Shown: piece after piece, positions 1 to 8,186 of the stretch | Position numbering within the stretch: the stretch's first letter is position 1 | Layout of the letters: every line of letters starts with the position of its first letter | NCBI GenBank assembly: GCA_038216025.1 | Contig: JBBQQK010000005.1 | Span: 1-31,548 of the forward strand | Length of the DNA stretch: 31,548 nt | Reading direction: 5' to 3' | DNA from: JBBQQK01 sp038216025 | GTDB lineage: Bacteria; Patescibacteriota; UBA1384; XYA2-FULL-43-10; 1-14-0-10-43-13 | Notes under the pieces: generated by a model | The model's input: only the letters and a program-made list of their open reading frames with translations | Told to the model about the DNA's origin: nothing | Database searches by the model: none | Translations under genes and position numbers: made by a program

Positions 1-1
1 A

Positions 2-1894
2 TTACCGGTTACCGATGTGGCTAACCAGTCCACAACAAATTCATTTACATTTTCATGGAAAGCCCCGGTTTACAGCGGCACTATTAAACAGTACCGTTAT
101 TCGGTAAATAGTACTCCGACAGAAAATAATACAAACGGAAAAACCACAGTTGCTACCTCGATAGGTCCGGATTTGTTTGCTAGGCAACAGGGTAAGAATA
201 CGTTTTATGTAGTTGCAGAAGGCGTAACTGGAGGGGTAAATTATTCTAAATATGCCGCGATTGATTTTTATGTTTCGACGGCTCCGCCAAAATCTCCAGT
301 AGATGTAACTATTGAAGATAGTTCAAGAAAAGAAAAACAACAATACAGGATAATTACCAGCTGGGCTGCACCTGATTCAGGCGAGATAGGGGGATATCAG
401 GTCTGGCGATCAAATGATGGAGTGCAATACACCAAATTAGCAACCGTAAATTCTGACATAATTTCCTATATGGATTCGGGTCTTGATAACAAAACTCGGT
501 ATTACTATCAAGTGACAACTTTGGACTCGGCTGAAAGTGCTTCGGAGGGAATCAATGGCTTTGACCAAGACGGAACAAAGCAATATTATATTATTCCAAC
601 AGGCAAGTATCGTACACCACCGGAGTTCGTAAGTGGTAGTATTGATATTAAACCAAAGTCGCGCTCTGCTGTTTTTGAATGGAAGACAGCAGACAAGAAT
701 GATGTTAATCATGGAGCCAAGGGATCTGTAGAAGTAGGGACAACGCCTGATAATATTGGAGAGGACTTAATTAAAGATAGCTCCGAGACTGAGTACGTTA
801 ATAATCACAGTTTTACTGTAGATAATTTACAACCAAAAACAACATATTTTTATAAAATGTTATGGGAAGATGAAGATGGCAATAAGGACACTCGTCTTGG
901 TACAAGCGAAGAGATAAAAACATTTACAACATTAGATCCGCCGAGTTTTTCGAATATTTCAACATCAAACCCAACGTTAAGCTCCATCAATTTTTCGTGG
1001 GAGTCAACTCTTGTTGCTAGTTCTTACATCGAATATTGCAAGGATGGTGCTTGTAAGAAGACCAATGTACTTCTTCCGGAAGATAATAAATATACAATCA
1101 GAGTTGAAGGTCTAGAAGATACCTCAAAATATACCTATAAAGTATATGGTGTTGACAACGAAGGGTCGGAAATCGTTTCCGATACTTATTATTTCACTAC
1201 CCTTGAGCGTCCGCGGATTGCTAAACTTACTTTTGAAACAGTCGGAGATGCACCTACAACCACCGTCAAATGCGCTTGGGAAACCAACGTTAAAACTACT
1301 TCTATAGTCGATTATTCAATTGACGGAGGAAATGTACAGTCAAAGTCGGACGCTAACTATTCGACAACCCATGAAATTGTTATAGCTAATCTTTTAGATC
1401 AATCCGTTTATGAATTTGCGGCCAGTGGTGTCGATGAATATGGAAACAAGACCGCCAATGCTGATACACAAGTTTTTCACACTCCTGAAGATACTAGATC
1501 TCCCAAATTATCTAATCTGACTGTGGAAATACGCTCTTCTGGCGTATCTGATTCCCAAAAAGCTCAGCTGGTTGTATCTTGGGAAACCGATGAGCCAGCC
1601 TCTTCGCAGATAGAATACGGTCCCGGACTTTCGTCTTCTGACTATCCTTCCAAAAGCCAGGAAGACGGTGCCTTTACTACCAACCATATTGTGATAGTCT
1701 CCGCGTTGGAGCCTTCTAAACTTTATCACTTGCGCGCCGTGTCAAAAGATAAGTCTGCCAATGCTGGATATTCTTCCGATACTACCGCTATAACTGGTAA
1801 AATGCAGCGATCCATTATCGATGTCATTATGAATTCACTTCAGCGCTCGCTCGGATTTTTATCGAACTTATCTTTTTTAACAGGCAAAAAATGA
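2..1894 (+). CDS. Fibronectin type III repeat surface protein (5' end outside window)
   Basis: The frame is open from the first bases of the window, so the GTG at 17 is only an internal candidate start and the real N-terminus with any signal peptide lies upstream. The sequence is a string of about six fibronectin-III-like units of roughly 90-100 residues. Each has a core Trp in a SW or FxW context, a Tyr-rich strand (YYYQV, YFYKM, YTYKVYGVD) and a Thr-rich exit strand (FTTL). The fourth and fifth units carry SSYIEY and TSIVDY, the sixth SSQIEYG, typical of secreted bacterial Fn3 proteins. No enzyme domain, LPXTG signal or membrane anchor is seen at the C-terminus. Its stop overlaps the ATG of the next ABC ATPase, so the two are translationally coupled. 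Inference: an extracellular adhesion or envelope protein linked to the transporter. Confidence 0.85.
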   Translation, partial: LPVTDVANQSTTNSFTFSWKAPVYSGTIKQYRYSVNSTPTENNTNGKTTVATSIGPDLFARQQGKNTFYVVAEGVTGGVNYSKYAAIDFYVSTAPPKSPVDVTIEDSSRKEKQQYRIITSWAAPDSGEIGGYQVWRSNDGVQYTKLATVNSDIISYMDSGLDNKTRYYYQVTTLDSAESASEGINGFDQDGTKQYYIIPTGKYRTPPEFVSGSIDIKPKSRSAVFEWKTADKNDVNHGAKGSVEVGTTPDNIGEDLIKDSSETEYVNNHSFTVDNLQPKTTYFYKMLWEDEDGNKDTRLGTSEEIKTFTTLDPPSFSNISTSNPTLSSINFSWESTLVASSYIEYCKDGACKKTNVLLPEDNKYTIRVEGLEDTSKYTYKVYGVDNEGSEIVSDTYYFTTLERPRIAKLTFETVGDAPTTTVKCAWETNVKTTSIVDYSIDGGNVQSKSDANYSTTHEIVIANLLDQSVYEFAASGVDEYGNKTANADTQVFHTPEDTRSPKLSNLTVEIRSSGVSDSQKAQLVVSWETDEPASSQIEYGPGLSSSDYPSKSQEDGAFTTNHIVIVSALEPSKLYHLRAVSKDKSANAGYSSDTTAITGKMQRSIIDVIMNSLQRSLGFLSNLSFLTGKK

Positions 1895-2622
1895 TGAATC
1901 CTGATCGCAAAATTATTAAAATAGAGAATTTAAGAAAAACTTTCGAAATCGGAAAAGAAACTTTTACAGCGATTGACCAAATCAGTTTTGAAGTGAAAAA
2001 AGGTGATTTTGCCATTATATATGGCCCTTCGGGCAGCGGTAAATCTACCATCTTGAACTGTATGATAGGGCTTGAAAAACCTACTTCGGGACAGGTTTGG
2101 GTTGACGAAGAGCGGATTGATAATATGAATGATGACGAAAGAGGATTCATCAGAGCGCAGAAAATTGGGGTTGTATATCAGCAGTCGATCTGGATAAAAT
2201 CACTAAATATTATTGAGAATGTTGCCTTGCCGCTTATGATAAACGGATGGGATCAAAACGAATCTTACAAAAGGGCAAAAAAAACTTTGGAAGAAGTCGG
2301 AATGCACCAATATGCCGATCACAAACCGACCGAGATATCCGGTGGGCAACAACAGAGAGTTAGTCTGGCGCGTGCTCTTATTCAAAAACCTAAAATATTG
2401 ATTTTGGATGAACCGACCGGAAACCTTGATACCCACGCTTCGGATCATATGATGCAGCTTTTAGCCGAATTAAATTATAAAAAGTGCGTTACTGTTATTA
2501 TGGTTACGCACAATTTAGCATATTTACCACTTGCGACACGAACCGTAGAGATAATTGACGGAGGAGTTAGAAAGATATATATCGGTCATGGATATGACGT
2601 GAAGGAGCCGAATGAAGTTTAA
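1891..2622 (+). CDS. ABC transporter ATP-binding protein, LolD/MacB type
   Basis: This 243-residue protein is a complete ABC ATPase. It has Walker A GPSGSGKST at residues 45-53, a Q-loop YQQ at 96-98, signature SGGQQQR from 150, Walker B ILILDEP at 169-175 and an H-loop His at 207. The run ILDEPTGNLD is typical of the MacB/LolD/FtsE group that powers FtsX-like permeases in mechanotransmission or envelope export. The start overlaps the stop of the Fn3 gene, and the 3' end overlaps the permease gene by 11 bases, so the three form one operon. The exact substrate cannot be read from the sequence; lipoprotein or peptide extrusion is only a family-level possibility. Confidence 0.95.
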   Translation: MMNPDRKIIKIENLRKTFEIGKETFTAIDQISFEVKKGDFAIIYGPSGSGKSTILNCMIGLEKPTSGQVWVDEERIDNMNDDERGFIRAQKIGVVYQQSIWIKSLNIIENVALPLMINGWDQNESYKRAKKTLEEVGMHQYADHKPTEISGGQQQRVSLARALIQKPKILILDEPTGNLDTHASDHMMQLLAELNYKKCVTVIMVTHNLAYLPLATRTVEIIDGGVRKIYIGHGYDVKEPNEV

Positions 2623-3823
2623 AGGTATTATGATGCTGGCGTGGAAAAATCTTTGGGCACACAAGCTCCGAGCCTTATTGACCGTGGGCAGCGTTTCGAT
2701 TGGTGTCGCCTCTATCATTTTTTTGGTTTCGCTCGGCTTTGGGCTTGAACGGATGGTCACTGACCAAGTAGCAAATTTTGATGCCTTCACTATTTTGGAT
2801 ATTCCTTCCGCTAACCTGAAAACTGGCAAAATAAATCAAGATGCGATCAATCGGATGAAATCCGTTTCACATGTGGTATCTACTGATGAAGTAGTTGATC
2901 TGGCCGGTAGAGTTCGCTTATCCACAAAAGACTCGACTACCGAAACCGTGGTGGTGGCGGCCAACCCAAATTTCTTTAAACTTTCAGAAACACTCATGAG
3001 TGCGGGAAGTATCTACAATCAGGATGAAAGAGATAAAGTCGTGATTAATAAAGCACTTGCAGGGCTGATCGGTTTCAATGACGGAAAAGATGCGATCGGT
3101 CAAAAAGTGAATTTGGATATTATCATATCTTCTGATCTACGGCCAAAGGACGAGACTGAAGGACCAATTACCAAACCGGTGAACAATTTGATTATTATCG
3201 GAGTAACCGAAGATGATCAAAATCCGATGGTATATTTTCCTCTTAATGTAGCTATAGAGAACGGAGTGACAAACAGCACCTCAGTTAAATTAAGAGTTGA
3301 CGACCAGAAAAATATCGATCAAGTCAGAAAAGCGATTGAGAATATCGGATTTTCCACAGAGTATGTTGGCGATACAGTCAGTCAGATTGCCCAGATTTTT
3401 TCACTTTTTCGTATAATATTGGGTGGTTTCGGCGCCATCGCCTTGACTGTTGCTGCACTGGGTACGTTCAACACCCTTACCATCTCGCTTATGGAAAGAA
3501 TTCGCGAAGTCGCACTTTTAAAAACATTGGGCATGAATAAGAAAGGCATATTTAAAATTTTTATCACTGAGTCATTCACTATCGGTACCATGGGTGGAAT
3601 ATTTGGAATAGCTCTCGGCAGCGCTATTGGTTTCGGACTTAACTATTTCTTGGCCTATCTGGCAAATAGGGCGGGAGCCGATCCAATTGCTGTATATTAT
3701 TCTCCGGCCGTTTTTATTATCTGGATTGGGGTCGGATCTTTGATAGTGGGGTTTTTGACTGGTTTGTACCCAGCTTATAGGGCAGTAAAGGTCTCGGCTC
3801 TTGATGTGATAAGGTATGAATAA
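2612..3823 (+). CDS. MacB/FtsX-family ABC transporter permease
   Basis: A 403-residue partner of the preceding ATPase. One membrane segment lies near residues 18-42 (ALLTVGSVSIGVASIIFLVS), followed by a large extracytoplasmic MacB-type domain to about residue 265. Three C-terminal membrane helices make the FtsX core (ILGGFGAIALTVAALG, a glycine-rich helix, IWIGVGSLIVGFLTGLYPAY). The motif MERIREVALLKTLGM between helices is the cytoplasmic coupling segment of the family, and the ending YPAYRAVKVSALDVIRYE is also characteristic. AAGGAG lies 5 bases before the ATG. It probably forms a homodimer with two copies of the ATPase. Substrate unknown. Confidence 0.93.
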   Translation: MKFKGIMMLAWKNLWAHKLRALLTVGSVSIGVASIIFLVSLGFGLERMVTDQVANFDAFTILDIPSANLKTGKINQDAINRMKSVSHVVSTDEVVDLAGRVRLSTKDSTTETVVVAANPNFFKLSETLMSAGSIYNQDERDKVVINKALAGLIGFNDGKDAIGQKVNLDIIISSDLRPKDETEGPITKPVNNLIIIGVTEDDQNPMVYFPLNVAIENGVTNSTSVKLRVDDQKNIDQVRKAIENIGFSTEYVGDTVSQIAQIFSLFRIILGGFGAIALTVAALGTFNTLTISLMERIREVALLKTLGMNKKGIFKIFITESFTIGTMGGIFGIALGSAIGFGLNYFLAYLANRAGADPIAVYYSPAVFIIWIGVGSLIVGFLTGLYPAYRAVKVSALDVIRYE

Positions 3824-3877
3824 CAAAATAGAAGATCTACTATTATCTTCTGATTGAGTATTTGTTAATCTAATTTT

Positions 3878-4450
3878 ATGTTTAAGGATTTACAAATTAG
3901 ACGAATTTTTTATATCACACTATTGTTATTTGTTGCCGCTGTTTTATTTGGCTACTTCTATACCGTTTACAATTATGACAAAGTAATACAATCATTTAAT
4001 GAAACATTCGGTTTTGTTGACGGATTGCAAGAGATGCCAAATTCATACATTTTCATATTTATATTCTTGAATAATACAATAAAGAGTTTGTTGGCAATAT
4101 TTCTAGGCATTGCTTTCGGTATATTTCCCATTTACTTTATAGCGGCCAATGGATATTTGGTCGGCTTAATTTTGGCAATATCTGTTTATAGTGCCGGTCT
4201 TAAATATTTCTTGGCCGGTGTTCTGCCTCACGGAATATTGGAAATATTTGCAATAGTGTACGCTTCTTCTCTCGGCATTTGGCTTGGCTGGAAATATTTT
4301 AGAAAAGTTCGATTAAATAAACACGAAGAATACAAAGAAGGTCTAAAATATTCTTGGAGAGCATTTTGTCGGCTAGTGTTTCCTATGCTGCTGGTAGCCG
4401 CTTTGATCGAGGTATACATAACTCCATTCTTTATATCAATGGTTCAATAA
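3878..4450 (+). CDS. SpoIIM/DUF95-family integral membrane protein
   Basis: 190 residues with about five hydrophobic segments. An N-terminal helix follows MFKDLQIRR. The central part has NNTIKSLLAIFLGIAFGIFP and NGYLVGLI, then LPHGILEIFAI, the signature of the SpoIIM (stage II sporulation protein M) family. These proteins occur widely outside spore formers, where the function is poorly known, so the sporulation name should not be taken as a role here. It follows the ABC operon by 54 bases. No Shine-Dalgarno precedes the ATG; a TAATCT 6 bases upstream with a weak TTATCT 17 bases further out would allow a nearly leaderless transcript. Confidence 0.8.
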   Translation: MFKDLQIRRIFYITLLLFVAAVLFGYFYTVYNYDKVIQSFNETFGFVDGLQEMPNSYIFIFIFLNNTIKSLLAIFLGIAFGIFPIYFIAANGYLVGLILAISVYSAGLKYFLAGVLPHGILEIFAIVYASSLGIWLGWKYFRKVRLNKHEEYKEGLKYSWRAFCRLVFPMLLVAALIEVYITPFFISMVQ

Positions 4451-4465
4451 ATTATCGTCCTCTTA

Positions 4466-4510
4466 CACAAAAACAGTCCGCTTACTCCAATGTTTGGATT
4501 AAACGGACTG
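4466..4510 (-). terminator. Rho-independent terminator of tRNA-Val
   Basis: On the minus strand a 7-bp stem (CAGTCCG at 4474-4480 with CGGACTG at 4504-4510) encloses an inner TCCAA/TTGGA helix and is followed by TTTTTGTG (4466-4473). It begins at the encoded CCA end of the tRNA. There is no T-run on the plus strand, so it serves the tRNA and not the SpoIIM gene. Confidence 0.8.
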
Positions 4511-4585
4511 GTGCGCCCAAGAGGACTCGAACCTCTGACCTCTACAATGTCAATGTAACGCTCTAACCAACTGAGCTATGGGCGC
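4509..4585 (-). tRNA. tRNA-Val (anticodon GAC)
   Basis: The reverse complement folds as a full cloverleaf. The acceptor is GCGCCCA/TGGGCGC with discriminator A, the D-arm GCTC..GAGC, the anticodon stem TTACA/TGTAG with loop TTGACAT (anticodon GAC), and the T-arm AGAGG TTCGAGT CCTCT. The 3' CCA is encoded (4509-4511). All stems are intact; the only wobble is a T-G pair at the outer end of the anticodon stem. GAC reads valine codons GTC and GTT. Confidence 0.96.
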
Positions 4586-4672
4586 ATAAAATATATAATG
4601 GTTATAAAAGAAACCAACTCCGACGCTGCGGTCGGAGTTCCGACAGAATCGTCGGAACTGAGCTATGGGCGC
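4569..4672. repeat. 17-bp direct duplication of the tRNA-Val 5' end around two small hairpins
   Basis: The 17 bases at 4569-4585 (start of the tRNA as read on the minus strand) recur exactly at 4656-4672 in the same orientation. Between them are two adjacent perfect hairpins, CTCCGAC/GTCGGAG and TTCCGAC/GTCGGAA. The spacing fits an insertion or replication-slippage event that duplicated the end of the tRNA gene. The second copy is too short to make a tRNA. Confidence 0.75.
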
Positions 4673-4677
4673 GCGTT

Positions 4678-4751
4678 TTGAACGGCTCATGTACTTGCTT
4701 GCCACTCCGTAGCTCCGCCAGCCGGCGGGTGTGAAGGGCGGAGGCGTTCAA
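4678..4751. repeat. Palindromic intergenic element before rnhB
   Basis: Outer arms TTGAACG (4678-4684) and CGTTCAA (4745-4751) enclose a GC-rich hairpin, CTCCGCC (4713-4719) with GGCGGAG (4737-4743). The base composition is far more GC-rich than its surroundings. It looks like one of the short mobile palindromes scattered through such genomes; no other full copy is seen in this window. Confidence 0.55.
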
Positions 4752-4792
4752 GGTCTATTGCGATTATAGCAATTATCAGCTATTTTTTCAAT

Positions 4793-5440
4793 GTGAAGAA
4801 ACAAACAAAATCGCCTGATTTTAAATACGAGCTAGAACTAGTCGGGCAATATCCGCTGATCGCTGGAATTGACGAAGTCGGCAGGGGCGCAATCGCGGGC
4901 CCTATCGTGGCCGGCGCTGTTGTTTTCAATGATTTTAAAAAGACTAAACCAAAATTAAAAGGGGTTACCGATTCTAAAGTTTTGACAGCAAAGCAAAGAG
5001 ATGATTACGCAGTTATTATAAAGAAGCACGCCTTCAAGTATGCCATCGGGGAAGTCTCAGCAGACGAAATTGATCAACTTGGCATAGGTGCAGCAAATAT
5101 TTTAGCTTTCAAGCGGGCTGTAGACGGCCTCGGTCTTTGTGATTATTGTTTGATCGACGGGAGAAAATTTCGAGGTTTTGATCATCCATTTCAATGTCTG
5201 GAAAAGGGAGAGGTTAAATCCTTGTCTATTGCCGCCGCTTCCATAATCGCAAAAACTTATAGAGATGATTTGATGAAAGCACTTTCAGGCGAATGTCCTG
5301 AGTATATGTGGGAAAAAAATGTCGGCTATGGAGGAAGAGCTCATTATGCAGCCATTGAGAAATATGGTCGGTGTGATATTCATCGCAAATCATTCCTAGG
5401 CAAGTTCTATGAAAGAAGCGATCAGGCCAGCTTGTTTTAA
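4793..5440 (+). CDS. rnhB: Ribonuclease HII
   Basis: 215 residues, normal family length. It cleaves the RNA strand of RNA-DNA hybrids and starts removal of single ribonucleotides misincorporated in DNA. The active site is visible: GIDEVGRG with Asp27 and Glu28, LIDG with Asp122, and the family block SIAAASIIAKTYRDD with Asp158. The start is a GTG at 4793; the overlapping ATG two bases earlier is followed at once by a stop. No clear Shine-Dalgarno precedes it. It stands alone between the repeat cluster and the nucleotide operon. Confidence 0.95.
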   Translation: MKKQTKSPDFKYELELVGQYPLIAGIDEVGRGAIAGPIVAGAVVFNDFKKTKPKLKGVTDSKVLTAKQRDDYAVIIKKHAFKYAIGEVSADEIDQLGIGAANILAFKRAVDGLGLCDYCLIDGRKFRGFDHPFQCLEKGEVKSLSIAAASIIAKTYRDDLMKALSGECPEYMWEKNVGYGGRAHYAAIEKYGRCDIHRKSFLGKFYERSDQASLF

Positions 5441-5457
5441 TCTGTGGATAAGTTCTT

Positions 5458-5485
5458 TTGTGCTTCAAGCAAACTTCTATATAAT
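5458..5485 (+). promoter_or_regulatory. Promoter of the thymidylate operon
   Basis: A perfect TATAAT at 5480-5485 has TTGTGC 16 bases upstream (5458-5463). Transcription would start near 5492, giving a leader of about 45 bases before dut, which has GAGG just upstream of its ATG. Confidence 0.6.
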
Positions 5486-5537
5486 GTTAAAGCAAATACA
5501 AAAACAAAAGTTCTAAAAGCTAATTTTTGAGGTTATA

Positions 5538-5963
5538 ATGGAAATTAAAATAAAGAAGTTGCACCCTAGTGCAAAAATTCCTTCTTTTGCTTTGCCTGGT
5601 GATGCAGGGATGGATTTATACTCAACAGAAAACTATTTAATCAAGCCTAATGAAAAAGTTGGAGTTAAAACAGGTATAGCAATGGAGCTGCCCACGGGCT
5701 TTGTTGGATTGGTTTGGGACAAAAGCGGGATAGCTATCAATAAAGGCGTAAAAACACTTGGAGGAGTTATTGATTCTGGTTATCGAGGAGAGATTGTTGT
5801 GGGATTGGTTAACTTGGGGAATCAGGACTTTCTGATTGAAAAAGGTCAAAAGGTTGCACAGATATTGATACAAAAGATTGAACAGCCGGAAATTGTATTG
5901 GTAGATTCATTGACGGATACAACAAGAGGAACCGGTGGTTTTGGGTCTACTGGAAAAAATTAA
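5538..5963 (+). CDS. dut: Deoxyuridine 5'-triphosphate nucleotidohydrolase (dUTPase)
   Basis: 141 residues, the standard length for trimeric dUTPase, which hydrolyses dUTP to dUMP and pyrophosphate. This keeps uracil out of DNA and supplies substrate to ThyA. All five motifs are present: GDAGMDL (21-27), KSGIA (62-66), GGVIDSGYRGEI with catalytic Asp79 (75-86), KVAQILIQ (105-112) and the glycine-rich C-terminal arm RGTGGFGSTG (130-139). It is the first gene of the nucleotide operon and lies 15 bases before the dCMP deaminase gene. Confidence 0.97.
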   Translation: MEIKIKKLHPSAKIPSFALPGDAGMDLYSTENYLIKPNEKVGVKTGIAMELPTGFVGLVWDKSGIAINKGVKTLGGVIDSGYRGEIVVGLVNLGNQDFLIEKGQKVAQILIQKIEQPEIVLVDSLTDTTRGTGGFGSTGKN

Positions 5964-5978
5964 TGATATGAGGTGAAT

Positions 5979-6554
5979 ATGGGCGACAAGGAATTTGTTA
6001 GGAAGAAAAGAATGTCTTGGGATGATTTTTTTATGAAAATGGCAATTACTGTTTCCGAAAGGACTGCTTGTATTTTTCATAAGGCTGGTTCTGTTTTTGT
6101 GGATGATAATCACAGGATTATTTCTCTTGGTTACAATGGACCATCTTCAGGAGACTATCATTGTATAGAAGAAGGGTGCGCCAAGGTACATGGGGATCCT
6201 GTTACTGGCGAGATGAAAAGGTGTCGGGGTGCTCACGGAGAAATAAACGCAATAATCAACTCAGGTGATACCCGAAGGTTGCGAGGCTCAACTATTTTTA
6301 TAACTCTTTTTCCATGCTATGACTGCATGAAAGCGCTTGTTAATGTGGGCGTTAAAAAGATTGTTTACCTAGAAGAATACTTGAGAATATTGGACGGCAG
6401 TGATGGTAAGAAAAAAGTAGCCGAGCCAGAAGCAAGGGAGTTGGCATATAAAACAGGGATAATATTGGAAAAATACCGCCTGAAGAGCGAATCACTTGAA
6501 AAAACAGAAAAACCAGACAAAAAGGACGATGAAAAAAGCAAAAGATGGGAGTAA
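5979..6554 (+). CDS. dCMP deaminase (ComEB-like cytidine/deoxycytidylate deaminase)
   Basis: Zn-dependent deamination of dCMP to dUMP is the expected reaction. The zinc site reads AHGEINA (His86, proton-shuttling Glu88) and PCYDC (Cys113, Cys116). Extra cysteines at 62, 67 and 82 could form the second, structural zinc site known in phage-type dCMP deaminases. The ATG at 5979 is preferred over a GTG six bases earlier because AGGTGA lies directly upstream. The C-terminus is a charged Lys/Glu tail from about residue 165. Sitting between dut and thyA, it provides a second route to dUMP. Confidence 0.92.
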   Translation: MGDKEFVRKKRMSWDDFFMKMAITVSERTACIFHKAGSVFVDDNHRIISLGYNGPSSGDYHCIEEGCAKVHGDPVTGEMKRCRGAHGEINAIINSGDTRRLRGSTIFITLFPCYDCMKALVNVGVKKIVYLEEYLRILDGSDGKKKVAEPEARELAYKTGIILEKYRLKSESLEKTEKPDKKDDEKSKRWE

Positions 6555-6573
6555 TTAATTAGACAGGAGCAAC

Positions 6574-7539
6574 ATGCCAAAGAAAGATCAGACACACCCA
6601 GAGTACCAGTACTTGAATCTATTGGAAGATATAATGAAAAATGGTGCAGATAAGCCTGTTTTTGGGCAAAAAGATGTCTATATCCGATCTCTGTTTGGTC
6701 GACAGACCCGGTACGACCTATCGCAAGGGTTTCCGCTGCTAACTACTAAGAAGGTTTTTATCCGTGCTATTATTCACGAACTACTTTGGTTTTTAAAGGG
6801 CGACTCAAACATTAAATACTTAGTTGATAACAATGTTCATATCTGGGATGAGTGGGCATATAAGAATTACTGTAAAGCGGCCGATAAGGGAGAAGTTCTC
6901 AGATTGAGCCAAGAGGAATTTGTAAATAAAATTGTAGAGCTGCCGGCCGATGACCCAGGTGTTATCAAATGGGGTGACTTGGGAAATGTTTACGGTGTAC
7001 AATGGAGAAGATGGGAAGCAGAAAATGGACGCACCATAGATCAGATTGCCTGGGCAATAAATGAATTAAGGACAACTCCTTATAGAAAATCTATCGTTGT
7101 TTCTGCATGGAATCCTCAATTCATATATGAAAACGCCTTGCCTGGAAATTCTATGGCACTCCCGCCTTGTCATACAATCTTTCAATTTAGTTGTGTCGAA
7201 GATAGATTATCTTTGCAACTTTATCAGCGGTCTGCGGACACCTTTCTTGGAGTGCCCTTCAATATTGCTTCATATGCTTTATTGACGATGATGATGGCAC
7301 AAGTAGCAGGATTGAAGCCAGGTGAATTTGTTCACACCTTCGGTGATGTTCACCTTTATTCCAATCATTTTGAGCAAGCCAAAGAACAGGTCAAAAGAGA
7401 GCCAAAGCCTTTTCCAGTGATGAAAATAAATCCAAAGGTTAAAAATATTGATGATTTTAAATTTGAAGATTTTGAATTAGTGGGTTATGATCCGCATGCT
7501 CCAATTAAAGGAGGTATCACGGTGGTTGGCGGATTCTAA
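6574..7539 (+). CDS. thyA: Thymidylate synthase (ThyA type)
   Basis: It converts dUMP and methylene-tetrahydrofolate to dTMP and dihydrofolate. The catalytic cysteine is Cys199 in ALPPCHTIFQF, followed by LYQRSADTFLGVPFNIASYA and HTFGDVHLYSNH, which bind dUMP and folate. At 321 residues it has the roughly 50-residue small-domain insert (about 98-133) also found in lactobacillus-type enzymes, unlike the 264-residue E. coli form. AGGAG precedes the ATG. Because ThyA yields dihydrofolate, it depends on the DHFR encoded downstream. Confidence 0.98.
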   Translation: MPKKDQTHPEYQYLNLLEDIMKNGADKPVFGQKDVYIRSLFGRQTRYDLSQGFPLLTTKKVFIRAIIHELLWFLKGDSNIKYLVDNNVHIWDEWAYKNYCKAADKGEVLRLSQEEFVNKIVELPADDPGVIKWGDLGNVYGVQWRRWEAENGRTIDQIAWAINELRTTPYRKSIVVSAWNPQFIYENALPGNSMALPPCHTIFQFSCVEDRLSLQLYQRSADTFLGVPFNIASYALLTMMMAQVAGLKPGEFVHTFGDVHLYSNHFEQAKEQVKREPKPFPVMKINPKVKNIDDFKFEDFELVGYDPHAPIKGGITVVGGF

Positions 7540-7557
7540 AGAGTATTTAGGAGGGGA

Positions 7558-7833
7558 ATGGAAATAAGGGAATTGCTACAAAAAAGTCGATCGCTTGGTT
7601 GGGAAAAAAATAGTATTGAAGAAATAATTATTCGGTTGGGAAAAGTCTTTGGAGATATATGTCGCTGGGCAAGAAACTATAAAAAGGACCAATCGGTTCA
7701 TACAGATCAAGAACTCAAGAAGGAATTGGGCAATATTATTTTCTCCACTATAAAATGGTGTGATGATTTGGGTTATGATCCGGAAGAGTGTATTGAGTTG
7801 GCGATCGATTGCCAGAAGGAATTCAAGAAATAA
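7558..7833 (+). CDS. MazG-like nucleotide pyrophosphohydrolase-related protein
   Basis: 91 residues, all helical in appearance, with a strong GGAGGGG ribosome site. The C-terminal half (KKELGNIIFSTIKWCDDLGYDPEECI) resembles the second helix pair of the all-alpha MazG/dCTPase superfamily, whose consensus is roughly EELGDxLxxLxxxAxxLGxDxE. The metal-binding acidic set is incomplete: the usual Asp after ELG is Asn here, and the first helix lacks a clear ExxE. It may be a diverged nucleotide house-cleaning enzyme or an inactive relative. The position behind thyA supports a link to dNTP metabolism. Confidence 0.55.
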   Translation: MEIRELLQKSRSLGWEKNSIEEIIIRLGKVFGDICRWARNYKKDQSVHTDQELKKELGNIIFSTIKWCDDLGYDPEECIELAIDCQKEFKK

Positions 7834-7839
7834 AATACT

Positions 7840-7883
7840 TGTCATCTCGACTTTATGAGTAAGGCGAATAAGGAGAGATCTTC
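7840..7883. repeat. Left inverted repeat flanking GIY-YIG gene 1
   Basis: This runs from TGTCATCTCGA to GAGAGATCTTC and is an imperfect reverse complement of the repeat at 8187-8233 on the other side of the GIY-YIG gene. The ends match well; the centre has diverged. Confidence 0.75.
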
Positions 7884-7889
7884 AAATTA

Positions 7890-8183
7890 ATGAATGATTA
7901 TTATGTTTACATTCTGTCCAATAAAATACAATCAATATTTTATACTGGGATAACAAATGATTTATTAAGACGTGTATATGAACATAAGTATAAGCTAGTT
8001 GAAGGGTTCACAAGTAGATACAATATCAGCGAATTAATGTATTTTGAAAAAACGCCCGATCCAGAAAGCGCTATAATTAGAGAGAAGCAGATAAAGAAGT
8101 ATTCCCAAAAGAAAAAGATTGAGCTGATACAGCTGACTAATCCGGGGATGAACAATATATATGATCAGGTATTAGATGATTAA
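7890..8183 (+). CDS. GIY-YIG single-domain nuclease, copy 1
   Basis: 97 residues, a stand-alone GIY-YIG domain of the small UPF0213/YhbQ-like class. Visible are YYVYILSNK (GIY strand), FYTGITNDLLRRVYEHK (YIG strand and catalytic Arg helix), the region IIREKQIKK with the expected Glu, and the C-terminal NPGMNNIYD. The domain cleaves DNA in homing enzymes and UvrC; the role of these mini-proteins is not established. There is no Shine-Dalgarno. The gene with its inverted repeats sits between the MazG-like gene and folA, splitting an otherwise tight operon, so it looks inserted. About half its residues match copy 2 (10636-10923). Confidence 0.9.
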   Translation: MNDYYVYILSNKIQSIFYTGITNDLLRRVYEHKYKLVEGFTSRYNISELMYFEKTPDPESAIIREKQIKKYSQKKKIELIQLTNPGMNNIYDQVLDD

Positions 8184-8186
8184 TTG

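Noticed and set aside
5443..5451. Perfect DnaA box (TGTGGATAA), with other single boxes at 2928-2936 and 20912-20920
   Set aside because: Boxes are isolated, one lies in a coding region, and there is no cluster, AT-rich unwinding region or dnaA/dnaN nearby, so no replication origin is called.
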